DNA of 11,470 nt. It comes from Dehalococcoidales bacterium. GTDB taxonomy: Bacteria > Chloroflexota > Dehalococcoidia > Dehalococcoidales > UBA5760. The notes under the pieces are model-generated. The model saw nothing but the letters and a program-made list of their open reading frames with translations. It did not search any database and was not told where the DNA came from. How positions within the stretch are numbered: position 1 is the first letter of the stretch; every line of letters begins with the position of its first letter. The translations under genes and the position numbers were made by a program. Positions 1-5,182 of the stretch are shown piece after piece. The stretch lies in contig JAQUOC010000037.1 in NCBI GenBank assembly GCA_028717305.1, positions 1 through 11,470 on the forward strand. The letters are read 5' to 3'.

Positions 1-95
1 TGAAAGCCCTTCTTTTTCAGGTCGTTTTGCATTGCCAGGTAGTTGGCACATATACCGCAGTTCATTCCACAGGGAGCAACAAGTTCTTTTCGCAT
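1..95 (-). CDS. DUF3795-like cysteine-rich protein, N-terminal part (runs off the left edge)
   Basis: The minus strand from the ATG at 95-93 stays open to the window edge for 31 codons. It begins MRKELVAPCGMNCGICANYL. The APCGxxCGxC pattern with cysteines at residues 9, 13 and 16 is the N-terminal signature of the DUF3795 family, small cysteine-rich proteins of unknown function thought to bind metal. Only the N-terminus is present, so length and remaining cysteines cannot be checked. No clear Shine-Dalgarno sequence precedes the ATG, and an ATG 14 bases upstream is in another frame. The family call rests on one motif. It lies downstream of the uspA-type gene on the same strand, with a tRNA-like repeat (about 176-191) between them. 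Confidence 0.6.
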   Translation of the reverse strand, partial: MRKELVAPCGMNCGICANYLAMQNDLKKKGF

Positions 96-175
96 ATTAT
101 GCAGTTCATAAAAAACAAATGAGAAGACACAGGAGATTTTTAAACAGCTCTCGATAGGAGTAAAGATGAAGAACG

Positions 176-191
176 GCGGGTGTATTCGAGC
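176..191 (-). repeat. tRNA 3'-end remnant R5 (weak copy)
   Basis: GCGGGTGTATTCGAGC matches the T-arm part of the tRNA at 9100-9171 at 14 of 16 positions (tRNA plus-strand positions 9105-9120). Thirteen consecutive bases are identical to remnant R2 at 5101-5113, including the same G-to-T change. It has the same orientation as the other copies and begins 16 bases past the stop of the uspA-type gene. It is the shortest and least certain copy. Confidence 0.45.
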
Positions 192-207
192 TTCTCCGTT
201 ATGTTAA

Positions 208-675
208 CTACTTCGCCCGGGCTTCCTTCGGTGGGGCTAAAAACACTGGAACGGGAGAATGATGTGTGACCCTAGACGCCACGCTGCCGAAAGCCCAGTG
301 TGATATTCCCGACCTGCCATGTGTACTCATAATTATCAGGTCCATCCGGTTTTCCTGAGCATAATCCAGAATGGCGTCAGCCGCCGAACCTTTGACGATA
401 CAGGTCTTAACGGGTATTCCTTCTTGACTCAGTCTCTCTGCCACCTTGCCGATATAGCTTTTAGCCTCGGTCATTGCCTTATCCCTGAGGGTGATTATCT
501 GCTCTGCCGAGACAAGTCCTCCCCAACTCTGAACGGGACCGATTTCGGCCTGCTCCACCACCATCAGTAATACTACCTCCGAAGCACGGCATCCACCAGC
601 AACTCCTTTCACGTGCTCAAGAATAGACTCGGATAGCTTTGAGCCGTCCAGCGGCACCAGTATCCTGTTATACAT
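208..675 (-). CDS. Universal stress protein A family protein
   Basis: 155-residue single-domain UspA protein, a Rossmann-like alpha/beta nucleotide-binding fold that acts in the cytoplasm in stress survival. It starts MYNRILVPLDGS, the standard first beta strand with its conserved Asp, and ends with the ATP-loop signature MSTHGRSGISHWAFGSVA followed by SPVPVFLAPP, the usual last strand. Length is normal for the family. An in-frame ATG exists at 690, but GGAGGT lies five bases before the ATG at 675, so that ATG is preferred and the upstream five codons would cover the ribosome site. It follows the DUF2934 gene by 52 bases on the same strand and is probably co-transcribed from the promoter at 984-1012. 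The specific stress or ligand cannot be read from sequence. Confidence 0.9.
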   Translation of the reverse strand: MYNRILVPLDGSKLSESILEHVKGVAGGCRASEVVLLMVVEQAEIGPVQSWGGLVSAEQIITLRDKAMTEAKSYIGKVAERLSQEGIPVKTCIVKGSAADAILDYAQENRMDLIIMSTHGRSGISHWAFGSVASRVTHHSPVPVFLAPPKEARAK

Positions 676-727
676 CGTGACCTCCGCCATACTTTGTTAC
701 CAGTCCATATTATTCAGTATCAGATTT

Positions 728-952
728 CTAACTATCTTCCTTCTTCTTGCGTCCCAAAAAACTTCTGCGCTTGGTTGGAGGCGGAAGATTAATCACTGAC
801 GGCGGCTCCTTGAAATCGACACCGCTAGTTTTTTCTTTTTCCTCCAGTATCTGCTTTGCGCGAAGGTAGTGTTCTTCATGCTTACCATGAGGATGACCTT
901 CCTGTTCCCAAATCGTGTAAGCTAATGCCCTTATTTGTTCCTCCGTAACCAT
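728..952 (-). CDS. DUF2934 domain small protein
   Basis: 74-residue protein. Residues 4-36 (EEQIRALAYTIWEQEGHP and the following HYLRAKQIL) match the DUF2934 pattern: an RAxxIWExEGxPxG core then a (W/Y)LRAxxxL helix. The family is common in bacterial stress and accessory loci and has no established function. The C-terminal third is proline-rich (NLPPPTKRR) and ends in a lysine-rich tail that could contact nucleic acid or be disordered (inference). The start is taken at 952 because GGGAGGTGG lies 5 to 8 bases upstream; a reading from 1012 would begin inside the -35 box of the promoter at 984-1012. It heads a likely two-gene unit with the uspA-type gene. Confidence 0.8.
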   Translation of the reverse strand: MVTEEQIRALAYTIWEQEGHPHGKHEEHYLRAKQILEEKEKTSGVDFKEPPSVINLPPPTKRRSFLGRKKKEDS

Positions 953-972
953 TATTACCACCTCCCTCACTA

Positions 973-999
973 TAACTAGCAATATTATTTTCCTAGTTA
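973..999. promoter_or_regulatory. Operator-like inverted repeat overlapping the -10 box
   Basis: TAACTAG (973-979) and CTAGTTA (993-999) are perfect inverted copies separated by 13 bases, so the half-sites are 20 bases centre to centre, about two helical turns. The -10 box at 984-989 lies in the middle. This geometry suits repression by a dimeric DNA-binding protein; the regulator is unknown. Confidence 0.4.
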
Positions 1000-1012
1000 A
1001 GGTATTTGTCAA
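984..1012 (-). promoter_or_regulatory. Sigma-70-type promoter of the DUF2934-uspA unit
   Basis: On the minus strand a perfect TTGACA (1012-1007) is followed after 17 bases by AATAAT (989-984), one base from the TATAAT consensus. It is 32 bases from the GTG/ATG region of the DUF2934 gene and upstream of its strong ribosome site. Confidence 0.7.
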
Positions 1013-1141
1013 TCAAAAAATCAAGGCGCAGACATAGCACCGGCAGCAACCGTAGCGGAGCCATCAACCCGCCGCCGAGAACACAGTAAAGGTTTAATTC
1101 CCCGGGAAATATAAAAGTGAGGCAGGTTTTATAGTATTTTT

Positions 1142-1492
1142 TTAACCAAGAATGGCTTCAAGGGCTCTGGCATCAGCACCGAAATACACTTTACCATCTA
1201 TGCGTACTACCGGTCTCCTTACCAGCCTCGGTTCCTTCCGCATCAACTCGATGAGGTTATCATCGCTCAGCTTATCCCGGTCCAGGCCAAGCTTAGCGAA
1301 GTTCGGGCTTCTGAAATTAAACATCTCGGAAGCGGCCTTACCCCTGAGCAAATCCTTGATTTCATCCTGACTGAAAGGATCCTTGAAGAAATCACGCTCG
1401 TTGATTGGCAGGTTCCTCTGCGAAAGAAACTCTTTCGCTTTACGACAGGTATTTCACTTTACCCAGCAATAGAAATCAATCCTGGCAGCCAT
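1142..1492 (-). CDS. ArsC/Spx-like thioredoxin-fold selenoprotein (in-frame TGA read as Sec)
   Basis: 116 codons with one internal TGA at codon 13 (1456-1454). The start at 1492 has an excellent AAGGAGGT seven bases upstream. Residues 7-20 read F-Y-C-W-V-K-(TGA)-N-T-C-R-K-A-K, aligning with the ArsC/Spx signature Y-x4-C-x2-C-R-K-A, so the TGA replaces the first, reactive cysteine (UxxC). The rest is an intact ArsC-type domain: ERDFFKDPFSQDEI, a MFNFRSP segment, LVRRPVVRIDGK (the conserved RP loop) and a C-terminal helix; total length is typical. A perfect hairpin follows the TGA at family-appropriate distance (1420-1438). The likely role is thiol-disulfide or arsenate/oxidant reduction in the cytoplasm; the substrate is unknown. 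A conventional reading would start only at the TTG at 1351 and lose the active site. It lies 42 bases after the MSMEG_6728-type gene, probably in one operon. Alternative: a pseudogene with a nonsense mutation, which is less likely given the hairpin and intact frame. Confidence 0.75.
1420..1438 (-). promoter_or_regulatory. Candidate bacterial SECIS hairpin
   Basis: On the minus strand GCGAAAGA, loop GTT, TCTTTCGC forms a perfect 8-bp stem. It starts 15 bases after the in-frame TGA, and the apical loop begins with G, 23 bases after the TGA. Known bacterial SECIS elements sit inside the coding region just after UGA, with a short apical loop carrying a G recognised by SelB. An alternative 7-bp stem with loop AGUUU also keeps the loop G. 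Confidence 0.7.
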
Positions 1493-1534
1493 TTTTAAAC
1501 CTCCTTAGTGAAAGGGCTTCCGGATTCTACCTTT

Positions 1535-1933
1535 TCAACTATACCATATATAACTTATGCCCGGCGCTTCCCGCCAGCCATATTTCGAATAGTAATCATA
1601 GTCCTTGGCCAGCAATGCCGCCCGGTGGGAAGAATGGAAATCGTCAATGCCCAGCCACCAGGGGTAGACTACTTCGCGATCATTAAGGTCATATATCTCC
1701 AGACTATTTCGATATCCGCGTCTAATCCACTCCTCTACCATCGCATTTGAATACAGCTTGAGCGCATTTTCAAAGCCCAACCACATCTTTACAATCGGGT
1801 GATTTGCCCAGCCGCCGCCGAAGGTTATTGCCCTGATAATCTGGTACGCCTCGACTCTCTGTTTACCCAGTCTCTGGCGGTCCAGAACAGCGGCCGATTG
1901 ATCAAATTCCGGGTAGGGTAGAAAGGTCTGCAT
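1535..1933 (-). CDS. MSMEG_6728 family / pyrimidine-dimer DNA glycosylase-like protein
   Basis: 132 residues starting MQTFLPYPEFDQSAAVLDRQRLGKQRVEA, the characteristic N-terminus of the MSMEG_6728 family, related to T4 endonuclease V (Pyr_excise). GGGWANHPIVKMWLGFENAL, RRGYRNS and HSSHRAALLAKDYDYY are its conserved blocks, and the end (ISYIWYS) is at the usual place. Members are assumed to act in excision of UV photoproducts, but this subfamily lacks strong biochemistry. The TGA stop at 1537-1535 is taken as a real terminator because the protein ends where homologues end and only nine codons remain before a TAA. A promoter lies at 1982-2011. It is the first gene of a pair with the ArsC-like selenoprotein gene. 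Confidence 0.85.
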   Translation of the reverse strand: MQTFLPYPEFDQSAAVLDRQRLGKQRVEAYQIIRAITFGGGWANHPIVKMWLGFENALKLYSNAMVEEWIRRGYRNSLEIYDLNDREVVYPWWLGIDDFHSSHRAALLAKDYDYYSKYGWREAPGISYIWYS

Positions 1934-1981
1934 CTATTCTAGCCTCTTCCTGATAGATTAATGGACATATTTTATGGTGAT

Positions 1982-2011
1982 AGAATAGCAGCACAGAGGT
2001 ATTCTTGACAA
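1982..2011 (-). promoter_or_regulatory. Promoter for the MSMEG_6728-like / selenoprotein pair
   Basis: On the minus strand TTGTCA (2011-2006), an 18-base spacer and TATTCT (1987-1982) form a reasonable sigma-70 promoter, 48 bases before the ATG at 1933. It is divergent from the flavodoxin promoter at 2073-2081. Confidence 0.5.
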
Positions 2012-2072
2012 GATATCAGAGAAATGTAGGCATGAGTTTAGTTGCTAAGATCAAAACCCGGCCATTAGTGAA

Positions 2073-2081
2073 TGGTATAAT
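2073..2081 (+). promoter_or_regulatory. Extended -10 promoter of the flavodoxin gene
   Basis: TGGTATAAT is a perfect -10 box with the TGn extension, 36 bases before the ATG at 2118. No good -35 is present, as is usual for extended -10 promoters. The 13 bases AATGGTATAATAT (2071-2083) recur at the promoter of the acetyltransferase gene. Confidence 0.6.
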
Positions 2082-2117
2082 ATCATCACTGAATAATAAG
2101 GAATAGGGGGATGGAGA

Positions 2118-2681
2118 ATGGCTAAGAAGGCGTTGATTGTTTACGGAACTCGTTATGGGGCTACTCAAAGCACCTCTGAAGAAATCGCCAAAGTCCTCCA
2201 GGGAGAGGGACTGGAAATCAAGGTTGTCAATGCTAAAAAAGAAAAGGTGAAAGATATTGCTCCATATGATTTAGTTATTGTCGGCAGCGGAATGCAAATG
2301 GGAAAGTGGACAGGAGAACCGGAAACCTTCCTGAAGCAGTTCCAGAAAGAGCTGGGAAATAAGCAAGTGGCTATATTCGTCTCATCCGCCGCGCAAGCTT
2401 TAATTGAGTACGAAAAAAAGACGGAAGAAATTGAGAATAACAGGAAGCAATACCTGGAACAAAAGGCCGCCAAATATAATCTCCACCCCATCTCTATGGT
2501 CATCCTTGGAGGCGTCTGGGATTTTAACAAGATGAACTTATTGCTCAGAAAAACCCTAGCCAGTTTTAAGCCCAGGATTGAAGCTGCCGGATTTAAGGAG
2601 ATAGAACCAGGGCTTTACGATACCCGGGACTGGAATGCTATTCGTACTTGGGCTAAAGAGTTAGCCACCAGGGCGGGGTAA
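2118..2681 (+). CDS. Flavodoxin-domain protein, HemG-like (Flavodoxin_5)
   Basis: 187-residue FMN-binding electron-transfer protein. Residues 4-24 (ALIVYGTRYGATQSTSEEIA) form the first beta strand, the FMN phosphate-binding loop (TRYGATQ) and helix 1. YDLVIVGSGMQMGKWTGEP and KQVAIFVSSAA are the next strands with flavin-contacting loops. ISMVILGGVWDFNKMN and DTRDWNAIRTWAKEL match the C-terminal part of the HemG/Flavodoxin_5 group, whose E. coli member oxidises protoporphyrinogen. The insertion at about residues 98-120 is lysine/glutamate-rich and charged. Whether it makes heme precursors or is a general redox carrier cannot be said: no heme genes are nearby. AGGGGG seven bases before the ATG supports the start. 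The DUF1847 gene follows after 58 bases and may share the transcript. Confidence 0.85.
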   Translation: MAKKALIVYGTRYGATQSTSEEIAKVLQGEGLEIKVVNAKKEKVKDIAPYDLVIVGSGMQMGKWTGEPETFLKQFQKELGNKQVAIFVSSAAQALIEYEKKTEEIENNRKQYLEQKAAKYNLHPISMVILGGVWDFNKMNLLLRKTLASFKPRIEAAGFKEIEPGLYDTRDWNAIRTWAKELATRAG

Positions 2682-2739
2682 TTCATAAGAATTCAGTCCA
2701 TGTACGTGACAAGATTCCCGACGAATAATCAGAGGTTAG

Positions 2740-3462
2740 ATGAAGGAGGAAATTGTGGGCATAAATGTGAATTGCTCCGGTTGTAGTAAAACCGTCTGCA
2801 ACAGTGAGCGCTATATGGAGGGACCGGATAGCTGCCCAACGAGGATAAAGACAGAGGTAATTGAAAAGGCGCTTAAGGAGTACGACAAGCCAGAAATAAG
2901 GGAGTTTGCCCGTCAGGCATCCATCCAGGAATTCGAGAACTACATGAAGATGCCCGAGGGGCTGGTATCACGTAACCCCAGGGTAGAGGAAGTAATTCAG
3001 TTCGCCAAAAAGATGGGTTATAGGAAACTGGGAGTTGCTTTTTGCATCGGTTTAAAACAGGAAACTGAGATTCTCACCCAAATACTGAAAAAACGTGGTT
3101 TTGCAGTTGTTTCCGTCTGCTGTAAAGCAGGTGGAATCCCTAAAGATAAAATCGGCATTAGAGACGACCAGAAAATAGCCCATATCTCCAATGGGCCAGG
3201 CCAGTGGGAGACGATGTGCAGCCCAATATCACAGGCTGAAATACTTAATGATTCGGAAGTTGACTTTAATATTGTGGTCGGGTTATGCGTGGGGCACGAC
3301 TCACTATTTTTCAAATATGCCAAGGCACCAGCAACGGTGCTCATTACAAAGGACAGGGTCTTCGGTCACAACCCGGCAGCTGCTCTATACCAATCGCACG
3401 CCTACTATCGCCGTTTGATCCGGGAAGAACCTTTTAAGAAGAGATTATCTCCTTCGCCCTGA
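2740..3462 (+). CDS. DUF1847 cysteine-rich metal-binding protein
   Basis: 240 residues of the DUF1847 type. Cysteines at 12, 15, 20 and 32 (NCSGCSKTVC and GPDSCPT) form an N-terminal cluster. The remainder alternates predicted strands and helices (RKLGVAFCIGL, FAVVSVCCKAGGIPK, FNIVVGLCVGHDSLF) with further cysteines, then KDRVFGHNPAAALYQS near the end. The family is found mainly in anaerobes and is thought to bind metal; no reaction is established. The ATG at 2740 has GAGGT four bases upstream. A GTG at 2755 has a stronger site (AAGGAGG, five-base spacing), so the protein may start at residue 6 instead. No promoter is seen in the 58-base gap after the flavodoxin gene, suggesting co-transcription. 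Remnant R4 begins 12 bases past the stop. Confidence 0.85.
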   Translation: MKEEIVGINVNCSGCSKTVCNSERYMEGPDSCPTRIKTEVIEKALKEYDKPEIREFARQASIQEFENYMKMPEGLVSRNPRVEEVIQFAKKMGYRKLGVAFCIGLKQETEILTQILKKRGFAVVSVCCKAGGIPKDKIGIRDDQKIAHISNGPGQWETMCSPISQAEILNDSEVDFNIVVGLCVGHDSLFFKYAKAPATVLITKDRVFGHNPAAALYQSHAYYRRLIREEPFKKRLSPSP

Positions 3463-3474
3463 CAAAACAAAAAA

Positions 3475-3510
3475 GGAGTAGCGGGCAGATTCGAACCGCC
3501 GGATAAGGGC
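3475..3510 (-). repeat. tRNA 3'-part remnant R4
   Basis: 28 of 36 positions match the tRNA region 9099-9134; ATTCGAACCGCCG is identical over 13 bases after GCGGG. It covers the acceptor 3' strand, the T-arm and part of the anticodon stem, in the same orientation as the intact tRNA. Unlike the intact tRNA, its T-stem (GGCGG with CTGCC) pairs fully if one G-U is allowed, so it may come from a different parental tRNA. It lies between the ends of two converging genes. Confidence 0.7.
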
Positions 3511-3530
3511 AAAACAACTCCACGCCTATA

Positions 3531-4043
3531 CTATTCAGCTTCTCTGAATTCCTTTTGAAATATTACTTTGCCCTGTCTTCCGGCCAGGGCATCTTCCTTT
3601 AATTCCTTTATCATCCAAGCTTCATCAGGTACTTCAATCTCACAATCGATACCCCGGGCCTTTGCGGGGACAAAGCCGAAGCGCGGGTAATACTCCGGAT
3701 GACCCGCTAACACTACTATCATATGACCCAGACGCCTGCATTCATCCAGACCGGCATAAACCAATTTTGAACCGACTCCCTTTCGCTGGAACTCCGGTAA
3801 GACCGCTAAAGGGCCAAGCACAGTGGCCTCCCAATTTGATGGCTCTGATTCCACTACTACCGGACTGAATGCTATATGCCCGATGACTTCTCCATCCTGA
3901 ACGGCCACCAGTGAAGTGGTTAGAACACCTCTTTCCCGAAGATTGTCAACCAGATCGGCTTCTTGGCGCCGGCCGAATGCCTGCTGGTTCAAATGATGAA
4001 CTAGAGCTATGTCCTGCGAAGTCTCCGGTCTTATTGTCAGCAA
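3531..4043 (-). CDS. GNAT-family N-acetyltransferase (YhbS-like)
   Basis: 170-residue acetyl-CoA-dependent acetyltransferase. LTIRPETSQDIALVHHL is the usual GNAT first strand and helix, VIGHIAFSPVVV is the beta-4 region, and LGPLAVLPEFQRKGVGSKLV is motif A with the acetyl-CoA pyrophosphate loop (QRKGVGS). VLAGHPEYYPRFGF is the motif B segment typical of the YhbS subgroup. The substrate is unknown. A longer reading from the ATG at 4118 is possible, but the extended -10 promoter at 4071-4079 lies inside it, so a transcript from there could not carry that start. A TTG at 4043-4041 has GGAGAG six bases upstream and begins just before the conserved strand; that start is chosen. It is transcribed opposite to the flanking DUF1847 and Rieske genes. 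Confidence 0.85.
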   Translation of the reverse strand: MLTIRPETSQDIALVHHLNQQAFGRRQEADLVDNLRERGVLTTSLVAVQDGEVIGHIAFSPVVVESEPSNWEATVLGPLAVLPEFQRKGVGSKLVYAGLDECRRLGHMIVVLAGHPEYYPRFGFVPAKARGIDCEIEVPDEAWMIKELKEDALAGRQGKVIFQKEFREAE

Positions 4044-4070
4044 TATATTCTCTCCAAAATCTCTGGCTAT

Positions 4071-4079
4071 ATTATACCA
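4071..4079 (-). promoter_or_regulatory. Extended -10 promoter of the acetyltransferase gene
   Basis: Minus-strand TGGTATAAT with flanks AATGGTATAATAT (4081-4069), identical over 13 bases to the flavodoxin promoter. It is placed 27 bases before the TTG start, giving a short leader that contains the GGAGAG ribosome site. Confidence 0.55.
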
Positions 4080-4207
4080 TTGCTTCCTGCCATCTACTGG
4101 AGTAAAATGCCGATACAATAACAGAAATGGGAGAAGGTCAAGAGAATTGTGAATATGAGTTCAGGTATATAGTAGTAAGTCCCAAAATAACTAAAGGGGG
4201 TAGATGA

Positions 4208-4540
4208 ATGAGCTTTATAGAAGTAGCTAAGACAACAGAAATTCCCAATGGTCAAATGAAATCTTTCTCTACAGCAGGCAAGGAGATACTGGTAACCAAT
4301 TACGAGGGTAATTACTTCGCAATCGATGCCAAGTGTACTCACATGGGCGGAAAGTTAATCAATGGCAAACTGGAAGGCAAAATAGTGACTTGTCCTGTAC
4401 ACGGTGCCAGGTTTGACGTGACTACCGGTGTTAGTGTTTCCGGGCCCAAACTGGGTCCTATCAAACTCAAGGCGAAAAACCTGGCTATCTACGAGGTCAA
4501 GGTTGACAATAAGATTATCGCAATCAACATCAATGAATAA
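4208..4540 (+). CDS. Small Rieske-type [2Fe-2S] ferredoxin
   Basis: 110-residue single-domain soluble Rieske protein. The cluster ligands are visible as C43-x-H45 (CTHMGG) and C62-x2-H65 (CPVHGARFD). The spacing, and the following TGVSVSGPKLGPIKLK proline-loop region, match the NirD / dioxygenase-ferredoxin group. There is no signal peptide or membrane anchor, so it is a cytoplasmic electron carrier. No oxygenase, nitrite reductase or reductase partner lies nearby, so its partner is unknown. The ATG at 4208 has AAAGGGGG seven bases upstream; an ATG at 4204 is out of frame. Remnant R3 begins two bases after the stop, which makes this gene the left neighbour of a possible cassette boundary. Confidence 0.92.
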   Translation: MSFIEVAKTTEIPNGQMKSFSTAGKEILVTNYEGNYFAIDAKCTHMGGKLINGKLEGKIVTCPVHGARFDVTTGVSVSGPKLGPIKLKAKNLAIYEVKVDNKIIAININE

Positions 4541-4542
4541 AA

Positions 4543-4566
4543 AAGTGGCAGTAGGTGGATTCGAAC
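4543..4566 (-). repeat. tRNA 3'-end remnant R3
   Basis: 22 of 24 positions match 9097-9120 (the two changes are CG to TA at 4552-4553). It covers three bases of 3' flank, the discriminator, the acceptor 3' strand, the T-stem 3' strand and the T-loop. It sits between the Rieske stop and the ribosome site of the next gene, in the same orientation as the intact tRNA. Confidence 0.85.
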
Positions 4567-4589
4567 TGGCCGGAAGGAGGATATGAATT

Positions 4590-5081
4590 ATGACCAGGAA
4601 TGATAGAAATAACGAATGTTGCCCCAAATTCGATCCGGAACCATGGCAGGAAAAAGAAGTAATCTGGAAAGACAGGCATTTCATTAAGGAGACTATTCCA
4701 CAGTTCATGCATATTCCTCTCCCCGGTACTTTCGGTAAAGCAGTGTCACGGATGTGGGGAAAAATCGAAGATGCCCGAGCCAAACCAGACATGAACGATT
4801 TCATCATGCTTTCCGCAGAATCGTCCCCATGGAAAGGCGAAATTTATATGACAACCACCAAAGAAGTCCCGAACGCAGAAAATGTCAAATTTTCCGGCAC
4901 TTATTTAACGAAGGTATTCGACGGTCCATACAATGATGTACCGAAGTGGATTAAAGAAATGGCCCCTTTTGTCGCCAAAAAGGGAAAGTCAGTGAAGAAA
5001 TGGCTTTTCTACTACACGACCTGCCCTAAATGTGCTAAGAAATACGGCCATAACTATGTGGTGACCTTTGCCGAAGTGTAA
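4590..5081 (+). CDS. Conserved cysteine-containing protein, commonly named 'hydrolase'
   Basis: 163 residues. NECCPKFDPEPWQEKEVIWKDRHF, a HIPLPGTFGKA block, SPWKGEIYMTT, a FSGTYLTKVFDGPY segment and the C-terminal TTCPKCAKKYGHNYV are conserved in a family I recognise as frequently labelled 'hydrolase' in databases, without a known catalytic triad or biochemistry behind the name. The middle resembles GyrI-like small-molecule-binding folds (weak impression only). Paired cysteines at both ends (CC near residue 10; CPKC near 146) suggest a redox or metal site. There is no signal peptide. The start is fixed by GGAAGGAGG nine bases before the ATG. The gene fits exactly between remnants R3 (ends 23 bases upstream) and R2 (begins 15 bases past the stop). 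Confidence 0.65.
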   Translation: MTRNDRNNECCPKFDPEPWQEKEVIWKDRHFIKETIPQFMHIPLPGTFGKAVSRMWGKIEDARAKPDMNDFIMLSAESSPWKGEIYMTTTKEVPNAENVKFSGTYLTKVFDGPYNDVPKWIKEMAPFVAKKGKSVKKWLFYYTTCPKCAKKYGHNYVVTFAEV

Positions 5082-5096
5082 GCCATTAAACAAAAA

Positions 5097-5138
5097 TGGC
5101 AGCGGGTGTATTCGGACCACCGGCCTAGAGCTTATGAG
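5097..5138 (-). repeat. tRNA 3'-half remnant R2 (longest copy)
   Basis: 36 of 42 positions match 9100-9141 without a gap, running from the discriminator base through acceptor, T-arm and variable region to the end of the anticodon loop (GCTTATGAG identical). Homology stops at the anticodon loop: the next bases (GGCCAGGGG) do not match. U51-A63 pairs here, where the intact tRNA has a C-A mismatch. Confidence 0.85.
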
Positions 5139-5182
5139 GGCCAGGGGCGGATAGTTAAATTACCAGAAAATCATTACCCTGA

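Noticed and set aside
1104..1125. Possible sixth tRNA remnant (AAAAGTGAGGCAGG) near 1113
   Set aside because: Only a few scattered bases match and the T-loop ATTCG core is missing.
1142..1351. Short 69-residue version of the ArsC-like protein starting at a TTG
   Set aside because: It lacks the active-site strand and any ribosome site; the full frame with the TGA has a strong one at 1492.
1535..1537. TGA ending the MSMEG_6728-like gene as a second selenocysteine codon
   Set aside because: The protein ends where its family ends, there is no cysteine position to replace, and only nine codons follow before TAA.
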